Source of the DNA: Ignavibacteria bacterium
GTDB taxonomy: Bacteria; Bacteroidota; Ignavibacteria; Kapaibacteriales; Kapaibacteriaceae
Direction: 5' to 3'
Assembly: GCA_947495975.1 (NCBI GenBank)
Contig: CANMBE010000011.1
Location: 29,849 to 93,848, forward strand
DNA length: 64,000 nucleotides
Positions 1 through 8,979 of this stretch are shown here, in pieces (the first letter of the stretch is position 1; every line of letters starts with the position of its first letter). Below the pieces are notes generated by a model. That model was given only the letters and a program-made list of their open reading frames with translations. It had not been told where the DNA came from and ran no database searches. Made by a program: the position numbers and the translations under genes.

Positions 1-1308
1 GCGTTCTCTTCTGGTACCCTGCAGGTTCACTACCAAGGTTGTTTCTGGCTGTTCTATGCGAATCAAAAGTGTTGCGTTGTGAACTCCTGCAGCAAGGGGC
101 TTGTACTCAATGATAACCGGCTGAGGCGTGCATGATGCGATGTTGGTTGAGAGCGGCGCATTCACAACTCGGAAGTTTGCCGCATCTGGTCCAGTAATAG
201 TTGCTGTCCAAGGCGATGCAAACCAATTGACGTTCCGAACTGTGACAGTGTCACGTCTGGCGGAGTCTGGGCACACATCGATGAATCTCAACAGACTATC
301 ACTCTGAGTTCGAAGCGCCGCGGCTGTTCGAAAAAGACCATCGCCAACAACCCAACCCGTTGTGCTATTCAAGAATAAAATGTCGTCCGTGTTGGCCCCC
401 TCCAAACCACAATTGCGAAGCTGCCAAGACAGTCCAGCATTCGTGGTGGCGTACACAGAGGCATTCCAGCCGGATGCCCATCCTGTTGTGGCATCCAGAA
501 GAAAGGAGCCAAACATTTGCTCACCAGTATCAAACTCGCGCCACGTTTGTCCAAGATCGGGGCTAAACCGTATGCCTTCTGTCAAACCCGGAGCCGTATT
601 GCATTTCGTACCACCAGCCGGAACACAGATTGCGTTACCAGACATAGCAAGCTCTTCGTGCCACGGCGAGGATGCTCCCGTATATGCTAATACTTGCCAG
701 TTGACGCCATCTGTTTGCGACCGCCATACTGTACCAGAACCAATGGCGTACAACGTGTTGGCTGGCATCGTGGCATCCCAATATGGATCAGCGAGTGCGG
801 ATTGCTTTTCATTCGTATCTACGAACATCTGGAATGTAGTGCCGCCATCCATTGTCTTGAAGAACGCATTGTATCCGCAGCCACCGCCAGTGAACCACCC
901 TTCCTGTGCATTACGGAAGTGCCCACCCCACACGAACGGTGAATTTGCGGGCTTGATATCCCGCCAGGTGATACCACCATCAACAGACTTATACATTCCA
1001 CATGGTCCAGAGCAATATCCAACCAATGGATCGAGAAACTGGATGTATTCTAGGTGGCACGCAGCTTTTGCTGCATCAATCTTGACGCCTTGCCACGTCT
1101 GTCCGCCGTCAACCGTCCGAATAACGTATCCACCGCGTTGGTCACAGGCCCAACCAAGATTGAGGTTGGACGGAAGGAAGAAGATATCAAGGTAATATCC
1201 CGAATCGTAGGGAGCCGGAATTTTTGCCTTTTCCCACCTCTGTGCGGTACTGGGTACCGTGCATAGTGCAGAAAAGATCAGCATAACGATGGTGACTGCT
1301 GTTCTCAT
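1..1308 (-). CDS. Secreted YCF48/BNR-repeat beta-propeller protein (3' end beyond window)
   Basis: An uninterrupted minus-strand reading frame of 436 codons opens at ATG 1308 and is still open at base 1, so the C-terminus lies outside the window. The first ~23 residues form a signal peptide (hydrophobic stretch ending near STAQ). Residues ~50-260 carry repeated Asp-box/YCF48-type blades such as VDGGQTW, VDGGITW, MDGGTTF, SPDLGQTW and TNAGLSW, spaced 35-70 residues apart. From ~residue 330 the sequence resembles an immunoglobulin-like 'choice-of-anchor' domain (CPDSARRDTVTVRNV). Such proteins in this lineage are usually exported surface proteins with a C-terminal sorting domain, which cannot be checked here. 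A long plus-strand ORF across 362-1195 is its antisense shadow. Confidence in coding is high because the Asp-box repeats stay in frame throughout; the function is unknown. Confidence 0.85.
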   Translation of the reverse strand, partial: MRTAVTIVMLIFSALCTVPSTAQRWEKAKIPAPYDSGYYLDIFFLPSNLNLGWACDQRGGYVIRTVDGGQTWQGVKIDAAKAACHLEYIQFLDPLVGYCSGPCGMYKSVDGGITWRDIKPANSPFVWGGHFRNAQEGWFTGGGCGYNAFFKTMDGGTTFQMFVDTNEKQSALADPYWDATMPANTLYAIGSGTVWRSQTDGVNWQVLAYTGASSPWHEELAMSGNAICVPAGGTKCNTAPGLTEGIRFSPDLGQTWREFDTGEQMFGSFLLDATTGWASGWNASVYATTNAGLSWQLRNCGLEGANTDDILFLNSTTGWVVGDGLFRTAAALRTQSDSLLRFIDVCPDSARRDTVTVRNVNWFASPWTATITGPDAANFRVVNAPLSTNIASCTPQPVIIEYKPLAAGVHNATLLIRIEQPETTLVVNLQGTRRER

Positions 1309-1332
1309 GTGTACGAGTCTAGACAACTTAAC

Positions 1333-1363
1333 ATTATCTAGCATTTACAGCATTTACGACAAA
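1333..1363 (-). promoter_or_regulatory. Possible Bacteroidota-type promoter for the propeller gene
   Basis: On the minus strand a TTTG (1360-1363) is followed by a 19-nt spacer and TAGATAAT (1333-1340). This is the spacing of the Bacteroidota -33/-7 promoter (TTTG, N19-20, TAnnTTTG), but the -7 box matches only partly. It lies 24 nt upstream of ATG 1308, between that gene and purA. Confidence 0.3.
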
Positions 1364-1378
1364 AATCGCCCTTTAGCC

Positions 1379-2952
<1,574 letters not shown>

Positions 2953-2957
2953 GGTTC

Positions 2958-3902
2958 TCAGACTTTCTGTTGTGCTACAGTACCAACATTCTTGTGTTTC
3001 ACTCGGTCTGTATACCAGATGAGGAAGGATGATGCGATGTAGATAGATGAGTACGTTCCAACCACGATGCCAACAAACATTGTAAAGGCAAATCCTTCGA
3101 GTACGTCTCCACCAAGGAACACGAGCACAAGAAGTGCGGCAAGCACGGAAACACCGGTAATAAGTGTACGGCTGAGGGTTTCATTAAGCGAGAGATTCAC
3201 CAATTCACTCAATGACATTCCCTTGTGCTTCTCACGATTCTCACGAATTCGGTCAAACACTACTACCTTATCATTGATTGAATAACCAAGGATGGTAAGG
3301 TAGGCCGCCAATGAATTAATACTCAGCTCTAGGTTCAACCATCCCAGCTTATTAAAGAGTACTGAGATCACGAATGCCATAAGCACATCGTGTGCGAGCG
3401 CCACAACTGCAGAGACACCATAGGCAAGTTGAAATCTAAATGCAACGTAAATCAAGATGATAATGGTTGCGATAGAGAGTGAGAGAGCTGAATCATACGC
3501 AAGCTCGTTAGACACCTTAGGGTCAACATTATCTGCACCAAGCAGAACAACATTATCCTTGGGGAATGCTTTTTGAAGTCCCGAAACAATATTTGCTGAT
3601 ACTGCAGATGATGAACCGGTTTGATTGATGCGAATCAAGTAGTCGCCATCCTTGCCAAAGCTCTTGATTTCTGCACCCGTAAAGCCGATGTTGCCCACTG
3701 CGTTTCTAACCTGGTCTGCGCTTGCCGATTTGTTCATGAACGAAACACTAATCTGCGTACCGCCTGTGAAGTCGATACCAAGATCGATCATGCCCGGCAG
3801 GAAACAGATAATGAGACCAACTACCGTTGCCACCAAGGACGTTATGAAGAATATGTTACGCTTGGTAACAAAGTCGATGTTCGTTTTTTTAATGAGATCC
3901 AT
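2958..3902 (-). CDS. secF: Protein translocase subunit SecF
   Basis: Inner-membrane RND-type subunit that works with SecD to use the proton-motive force in late stages of Sec-dependent export. The 314-residue protein has the SecF order: TM1 (about residues 15-40), the signature IDFTGGTQISV before the periplasmic P1 domain, then five TM helices. The ILGYSINDKVVVFDRIREN motif characteristic of SecF TM4-5 follows, and then GVSVLAALLVLVFLGG. It begins 1 nt after the secD stop. Many Bacteroidota have a fused SecDF; here the two are separate. A basic tail (DRVKHKN) ends the protein. Confidence 0.96.
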   Translation of the reverse strand: MDLIKKTNIDFVTKRNIFFITSLVATVVGLIICFLPGMIDLGIDFTGGTQISVSFMNKSASADQVRNAVGNIGFTGAEIKSFGKDGDYLIRINQTGSSSAVSANIVSGLQKAFPKDNVVLLGADNVDPKVSNELAYDSALSLSIATIIILIYVAFRFQLAYGVSAVVALAHDVLMAFVISVLFNKLGWLNLELSINSLAAYLTILGYSINDKVVVFDRIRENREKHKGMSLSELVNLSLNETLSRTLITGVSVLAALLVLVFLGGDVLEGFAFTMFVGIVVGTYSSIYIASSFLIWYTDRVKHKNVGTVAQQKV

Positions 3903-3903
3903 G

Positions 3904-5973
3904 TTAGACCGTCCTCTTCTGTCCGATGTTGATAGTTGTAGCGCCGCTGTTCACGATAAGGCCGAACATCGCACGTGTGATGACAACCGCTGTGAAGAGG
4001 GTAATGATCGCACCAGCAAGGAGCGTAACGGCGAAACCTTTCACCGGACCTGAACCCCAAACAAGCAGTGGAATCGTTGCCAGCATGTGCGTGATATTGG
4101 AGTCAATAATTGCACTCCATGCCTTTGTAAAGCCTTGTTCTACGGCTACCTTTAGCGTCTTGCCTGCGTAGAGCTCTTCTCGCATTCGCTCAAAGATGAG
4201 AATGTTGGCATCCACTGCCATAGCCGTTGAAAGGATCAGACCGGCAATACCTGGAAGTGTAAGTGTACCGCCGAAGCCGGCTAATCCAGCAACAACAAGC
4301 AATACGTTCATCAAGAGTGCTACGTCTGCAATTGCTCCGCCCCATGCATAGTACGCTAGCATGAAAAGGATGATTAACGCAAATGACATCAATGAGCTAC
4401 TCACACCACGCCTGATTGAATCTTCTCCAAGGGAAGGTCCAACAACACGTTCTTCAATAATCTTTACTGGCGCCTTCAGAGCACCCGCCTTAAGAACAAC
4501 GGCCAAAAGACTCGCTTCTTCCGGACTACCAGACCCTGTGATCTGAGAAGATCCGTTTGGAATTTTGTTCTGAACTGTTGGTGCTGAATAGACCCGACCA
4601 TCAAGGATGATTGCGATGCGCTTTTGAATGTTTGCACCCGTGATCTGCGCCCAACGCTCTGCACCTTCTGAGCTCATTTCCATGTGCACTGTAGGCTGGT
4701 TACTTGCAGGATCAAAGCTTGGATAAGCATCCGTTACTACATCGCCCGTGAGGTCTGCTTCGCGCACAACACCATAGACGTCAAAAATCTCAGGCGTGCC
4801 ATCTTTCGCTGGTGTGCCTTCTGGTTTAGCAGAGACAACAATATCGAGATCCGTTGGCATGATGCGTTTTACATCCAAACGGTCGAGAATCTTCAGCAAC
4901 TGAGGCAATTGCTTACCATTGATCACAAAACGATAAACGCCTTGCTCCGGGAAGTCTTCAACTTTCTTTAGAACAAGGTCAAACGGTTGGAATGACGACT
5001 TATCGTTCTGCGCATAATATCCACCAAGCATATGCGAGAAAGGATAGTCGCGCTTGAAGCGGCGTTGCGCCTCTTCGTCACTCAAACCAGCGTATGGATT
5101 ATCCTTCTTACCGGCAGTGTCTTTATTCGCAGCAAGAGCGGCACTGTCCGTCTTTGTTGTGTCAACCTTGGCTGAGTCAACCTTGGCTAACGTCATTGAA
5201 TCTACAGCAGCTGCAGTATCAATCTTCACTCCCTTGAGGAGATTGTCGATTGCCATAAAGGTGCGAATCAGTTCGCGGTTCATCGTAACACGCTTAAACT
5301 CAAGACGAGCTGTTGTCTGCAACAGTGAACGAATCTCTTTTTCGTCCTTTACGTCAGGCAATTCGATGACAATGCGGCGAGCCCCTTGCTTCTGAATATT
5401 TACTTCAGATAGCTCGTATTTATTTACCCGCTGCTTGATCACTTCCATGGCCTGGCTCACAGCGCCATCTGCATCTCTACGGAGTTTCTCTTCGATGGAA
5501 GCTTCAGTAGGATCGGCTTGGTTGCTTACGGTAAAGTATTGAAGCAGAGACTTTCCAGAAGCTCGGAAGTTGGTTAGAAACGCCTCCAAAACCTCAAGGT
5601 CTGTGTTATCTGTTTCTTTCCGGGTCTTGTCCAGAATCTTTTCGAAGTCTTCGTCGATACTCGTAGGATCTGCAGATTCTTCGATGAGCTTCAGTACGTC
5701 TACTTCGAGCGTAACGTACATACCACCGCGCAAGTCGAGGCCAAGCTTAAGCCGGCCGTTCCGCGCGTTGATGAAAGACTCACCATTGGCTGCATCCCAC
5801 TGCTCCAGGGCAGCTGAATCTTTGACGAGTGCTTCTCGCTCCTGATTAAGCTGGTAATAACTAAATGTGGGCCACAACAAATATGCCGCCGCTACCACAG
5901 GAAGTAGAATGAGCAACCACTTGCTCAGATTCTTCGAACTCAAGAGTCCTCCGTTCATTCTCATTTGCTTCAT
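3904..5973 (-). CDS. secD: Protein translocase subunit SecD
   Basis: Partner of SecF in the SecDF export motor. The 689-residue sequence has an N-terminal TM (about residues 18-35), the SecD signature LGLDLRGGMYVTLEVD near residue 78, the P1 base region (KQRVNKYELSEVNIQKQGARRIVIELPDV, shown in full in positions ~205-233), P1 head and five C-terminal TM helices. AMAVDANILIFERMREE is the proton-channel motif, with its Asp. Compared with E. coli SecD (about 615 residues) it carries an extra low-complexity, Asp/Lys/Ala-rich insertion at about residues 250-315 (DSMTLAKVDSAKVDTTKTDS). First gene of the minus-strand operon; a weak promoter-like TATATTCG lies at 6021-6028, back to back with the trmB promoter. 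Confidence 0.96.
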   Translation of the reverse strand: MKQMRMNGGLLSSKNLSKWLLILLPVVAAAYLLWPTFSYYQLNQEREALVKDSAALEQWDAANGESFINARNGRLKLGLDLRGGMYVTLEVDVLKLIEESADPTSIDEDFEKILDKTRKETDNTDLEVLEAFLTNFRASGKSLLQYFTVSNQADPTEASIEEKLRRDADGAVSQAMEVIKQRVNKYELSEVNIQKQGARRIVIELPDVKDEKEIRSLLQTTARLEFKRVTMNRELIRTFMAIDNLLKGVKIDTAAAVDSMTLAKVDSAKVDTTKTDSAALAANKDTAGKKDNPYAGLSDEEAQRRFKRDYPFSHMLGGYYAQNDKSSFQPFDLVLKKVEDFPEQGVYRFVINGKQLPQLLKILDRLDVKRIMPTDLDIVVSAKPEGTPAKDGTPEIFDVYGVVREADLTGDVVTDAYPSFDPASNQPTVHMEMSSEGAERWAQITGANIQKRIAIILDGRVYSAPTVQNKIPNGSSQITGSGSPEEASLLAVVLKAGALKAPVKIIEERVVGPSLGEDSIRRGVSSSLMSFALIILFMLAYYAWGGAIADVALLMNVLLVVAGLAGFGGTLTLPGIAGLILSTAMAVDANILIFERMREELYAGKTLKVAVEQGFTKAWSAIIDSNITHMLATIPLLVWGSGPVKGFAVTLLAGAIITLFTAVVITRAMFGLIVNSGATTINIGQKRTV

Positions 5974-6036
5974 TTTCCACCGCTTACCTCAACTCTAACG
6001 AAGAGCCGACATAAGGACGGCGAATATACGGAATGG

Positions 6037-6044
6037 TAGATTTG
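6037..6044 (+). promoter_or_regulatory. -7 promoter element of trmB (TAGATTTG)
   Basis: Perfect match to the Bacteroidota -7 consensus TAnnTTTG. It ends only 8 nt before the trmB ATG (6053), so the transcript would start at or within a few bases of the start codon. No convincing -33 TTTG is seen upstream. Confidence 0.55.
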
Positions 6045-6052
6045 CAGAGCCT

Positions 6053-6754
6053 ATGGATAGAAGAGTTGCCGATACACCGGAGATTGACTGGTCAAAGTAC
6101 CCCCTTCCAAGGGTGCGCCACCACGTGAATTCTCAAGCCTACCTACCTGCTAGCCAACATCACGTTTTGCAGGAGTGGTACCCCCCTGTTCGCAACTCCG
6201 CTGAATGGGACATATGGTTCCAAAACGGTTGCCAGGCAGACGTCCTAGACATTGGTTGTGGTAGAGGCGCCTTCCTTTTGAGGCACGCACTTGCGTTCCC
6301 AGAGCTACATATTCTGGGGTTAGAGGTGCGTCAAATACTTACCACATGGATCAACAATGTGGTCTTGGGAGAAAATCTCAAGAATGCACGTGCGGAGTGG
6401 TATTCCATGGCAAATGGGTTGGATTGGATAGCCCCCTCATCTGTTCAATATGCTGTTTACCTCTTTCCGGACCCTTGGCCAAAGCAAAGACATCATAAGC
6501 GGAGAGCCTTTAGTGCAGAATTTCTAGCGATGCTGCACAGAGTTCTCGTTCCAGGAGGCAGGTTGTGGCTTGCAACAGATAGACCCGAAGTAGATGATTT
6601 TCAGCGGAAGGTTCTGGCTGGTTCAGACTTGTTTACGGTAAGTCCTCATCTGACAGATGATGAGTGGCCATTTCCGTTTACAACGGATCAGCAGATGTTT
6701 TGTCAATCAAAGGATATCCCGTACGCACGCTACTATGCAGAGCGGCGGCCCTAA
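6053..6754 (+). CDS. trmB: tRNA (guanine-N7-)-methyltransferase
   Basis: Methylates N7 of G46 in the tRNA variable loop using S-adenosylmethionine. The 233-residue protein has the SAM-binding motif DVLDIGCGRGAFLLRHA near residue 62, the LEVR segment (ribose-binding acidic residue) near 91, and the TrmB signature FPDPWPKQRHHKRRAF near 139, followed by HRVLVPGGRLWLATDR. Length and motif order are typical. The first ~50 residues are poorly conserved in the family. Starts a long plus-strand gene run; its end overlaps the aat start by 20 nt. The start is supported by the adjacent promoter element, which leaves almost no leader. Confidence 0.95.
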   Translation: MDRRVADTPEIDWSKYPLPRVRHHVNSQAYLPASQHHVLQEWYPPVRNSAEWDIWFQNGCQADVLDIGCGRGAFLLRHALAFPELHILGLEVRQILTTWINNVVLGENLKNARAEWYSMANGLDWIAPSSVQYAVYLFPDPWPKQRHHKRRAFSAEFLAMLHRVLVPGGRLWLATDRPEVDDFQRKVLAGSDLFTVSPHLTDDEWPFPFTTDQQMFCQSKDIPYARYYAERRP

Positions 6755-7328
6755 TATCATCCTGCCTGAGGTGCTCATTGTGGGGTACCGCAACGGATTC
6801 TTTCCCATGGGAGACTCTTTAACAGGTCGCGTCCTTTGGCACCGGCCAGATCCTCGGGCCATCATCCCACTTGATGCGATCACCATTCCACGATCGCTTC
6901 GGCAGACGCTGCGCAAAGCCCCCTACACCATCACCGTCAATGAATGTTTTGAGGACGTGATACAAGCCTGCGCAGACAGAGATGACACGTGGATTGCCGA
7001 GGACGTGATTGATGCATACACAGAGCTACATAGACTTGGCATCGCTCATAGTATGGAAGCATGGAAGGGGGCTGAGCTTGTGGGTGGACTCTACGGTGTT
7101 GCCATTGGAGGAGCTTTTTTTGGAGAATCAATGTTCAGCAGACAGCGAGATGCATCGAAGGTAACGTTTGCGCATCTTGCACACCGATTAACCAATCGCG
7201 GATTTCGACTACTTGACACGCAATACATCAACGACTTTACGGCATCGCTCGGCGCGGTGGAAATTCCAGATGCTGAGTACCAAGCTCTGCTTGCCGCTGC
7301 GCTTGCCATTCCGGTTGAGTTTGTGTGA
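6735..7328 (+). CDS. aat: Leucyl/phenylalanyl-tRNA--protein transferase
   Basis: Transfers Leu or Phe from aminoacyl-tRNA to N-terminal Lys/Arg of proteins, marking them for ClpAP/ClpS degradation (N-end rule). From ATG 6735 the protein is 197 residues. It has the family blocks YRNGFFPMG near residue 17, WHRPDPRAIIPLD near 35, WIAEDVIDAYTELHRLGIAHSMEAW near 87 (quoted in part; hallmark of the family), LVGGLYGVAIGGAFFGESMFSR and LLDTQYINDFTASLGA. ATG 6735 was chosen over an upstream ATG at 6657, which would add residues with no resemblance to the family and overlap trmB by about 100 nt. No other Clp/N-end-rule genes are in the window. Confidence 0.94.
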   Translation: MQSGGPNIILPEVLIVGYRNGFFPMGDSLTGRVLWHRPDPRAIIPLDAITIPRSLRQTLRKAPYTITVNECFEDVIQACADRDDTWIAEDVIDAYTELHRLGIAHSMEAWKGAELVGGLYGVAIGGAFFGESMFSRQRDASKVTFAHLAHRLTNRGFRLLDTQYINDFTASLGAVEIPDAEYQALLAAALAIPVEFV

Positions 7329-8979
7329 GAGTCTTCTGCTGATTCTTGTTGCCCTCATGGCATCATCATGTCAAGTTCCACGCTACGTGCGATCAGCCGC
7401 CGCCTGCCCTCTGCCACCACCTGCGCCAGAGTGCCGCCCGGGTTCGCTTGATGTTACAACGTATGACACAACAACGAACACTGCTGCGAACGCCTCGTAT
7501 TGGGCAATCGACCTTGTTTCCGGTGCAGATACAGAGCGAGAAGAATACGGATTATTGTTCCCAAGTGAGAGAAACCCAGTGCTCGTTACTGGCTACGATG
7601 CGGGCTCGGCAGGCTATCGTGGGATGATACTTCGCGCAGTTGATACTGTTAGCTCAGATGGAAGCAAAACCCTACCGCCTATTACAACCGAGGTCCGCCC
7701 GGGTGCTATCATGGGTGATGCCTCTCTTGTGAAGGATGGGGTTGCATTGTCAGAGCCGTTGAACAAACCTGTTTTTTGGGATGGGCATGCCACCATATCT
7801 CCAGATGGAAAATGGATGGTGTTTGCATCGGACAGACCTGGAGGACTGGGAGGAACGGATCTTTGGTTGGTTCATATTTCATCTGCCAACATCTATGGTC
7901 CACCACGCATATGTAGCAGCGTCATCAACACACCATGCGACGAGATATCTCCACAGTTCACACCTGATGGTTTGGGAATAGTATTTAGCTCTGCAGGACA
8001 CGCCACAGTTGGCGGCTATGATGTCTTCAAAGCAAATTTCAAAGCTGATGCCGATTCGCTTGTTTTTTCATCTGTTGAAAACATCGGCAAACCAATCAAC
8101 ACGGAATTCGACGAAGTTTTTCCTGTACAAACCGATGCCACAACTCTGTACTATGGTTCCAATCAACAGAAAACAAAAAATACCGAGCGTCGCGATTTTG
8201 ATGTCTACGTTTTGCATCTCGTAACGAACCCTGCTCCATCATACTCACCACTGCAGCCCATTGTAGAATCACCAACTCCTGACGTTCCACCTGCGTTGCC
8301 AGTTCTTCCTTCTGAGCGCGCAACAATAACAGGTGTTGTTGTGAATCAAGAGACGCAGCAGCCTGTAGTTGATGCAGAAGTCACTGCTCGTGAACGCGCT
8401 TCACGTGTGGTGATCTCTAGCACACGCACGGATTCTGCTGGACGGTATTCTTTACAAATTCCTGTTGATACACCGGTAGATGTATCGGCACAATCTGCAG
8501 AGCTCTTCTATGATGGGTTTCAGGTTAACGTTCCCAAAGAGCGAATGAAAGATACCATCGCTCGTAAGGCGCCAATCGCCCTGCCAATCACATACGTCTT
8601 GCGTGTAAACTTTCCAACGTCTGTGTTTGATAAACCGTATGATTATACGCTTGATTCAAATGCAATTGAGACTACACAGCTATGGACCGCAGCGCTTGAT
8701 GAGCTGGCTGCAAATGTGCGAAGCAGTGTATCGCGCTTAAAGCGTCTCGTGCTTATTGGCCATACCGATGATGTAGACTCCGATGCATCAAACATGAAAT
8801 TGGGTAAGCAGCGTGTTGACTTCACGATAAGCGAACTTGCGAAACGTGGAATTCCACGAGAGTTAATGGAAGGTCGTAGTGTGGGAGAAAGACTTATGCC
8901 AAACAGACGTCCAGGTGATCCCCTTGACACATGGCGCAAAAAATGTCGCCGCGTTGAACTTCTGAAAGTCCTCCAATGA
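7270..8979 (+). CDS. PorE-like OmpA-family lipoprotein (PD40 propeller, CarboxypepD-reg-like, OmpA-C)
   Basis: Predicted outer-membrane lipoprotein that would bind peptidoglycan. A hydrophobic signal (LLLILVALMASS) runs into a candidate lipobox cysteine (ASSC). WD40/PD40-type blades follow (ATISPDGKWMVFASDRPGG, ISPQFTPDGLGIVFSSAG, FDEVFPVQTDATTLYYGS). A carboxypeptidase-regulatory-like beta sandwich comes next (ITGVVVNQETQQPVVDAEV...DSAGRYSL), and then a C-terminal OmpA domain (VLIGHTDDVDSDASNMKLGKQR, quoted in part, ending in CRRVELL). The combination PD40 + CarboxypepD-reg + OmpA-C is that of PorE, which tethers the T9SS to peptidoglycan; the TPR segment of PorE is not evident. The start is uncertain: ATG 7270 overlaps aat by 59 nt and gives a basic n-region, while TTG 7321 overlaps the aat stop. 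T9SS role is inferred from architecture and the T9SS cargo nearby. Confidence 0.82.
   Translation: MLSTKLCLPLRLPFRLSLCESLLLILVALMASSCQVPRYVRSAAACPLPPPAPECRPGSLDVTTYDTTTNTAANASYWAIDLVSGADTEREEYGLLFPSERNPVLVTGYDAGSAGYRGMILRAVDTVSSDGSKTLPPITTEVRPGAIMGDASLVKDGVALSEPLNKPVFWDGHATISPDGKWMVFASDRPGGLGGTDLWLVHISSANIYGPPRICSSVINTPCDEISPQFTPDGLGIVFSSAGHATVGGYDVFKANFKADADSLVFSSVENIGKPINTEFDEVFPVQTDATTLYYGSNQQKTKNTERRDFDVYVLHLVTNPAPSYSPLQPIVESPTPDVPPALPVLPSERATITGVVVNQETQQPVVDAEVTARERASRVVISSTRTDSAGRYSLQIPVDTPVDVSAQSAELFYDGFQVNVPKERMKDTIARKAPIALPITYVLRVNFPTSVFDKPYDYTLDSNAIETTQLWTAALDELAANVRSSVSRLKRLVLIGHTDDVDSDASNMKLGKQRVDFTISELAKRGIPRELMEGRSVGERLMPNRRPGDPLDTWRKKCRRVELLKVLQ

Noticed and set aside
362..1195. 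277-codon plus-strand ORF
   Set aside because: It is antisense to the minus-strand propeller gene with clear Asp-box repeats; the ORF itself has no recognisable domain and a Cys/Pro/His-rich shadow-like composition.
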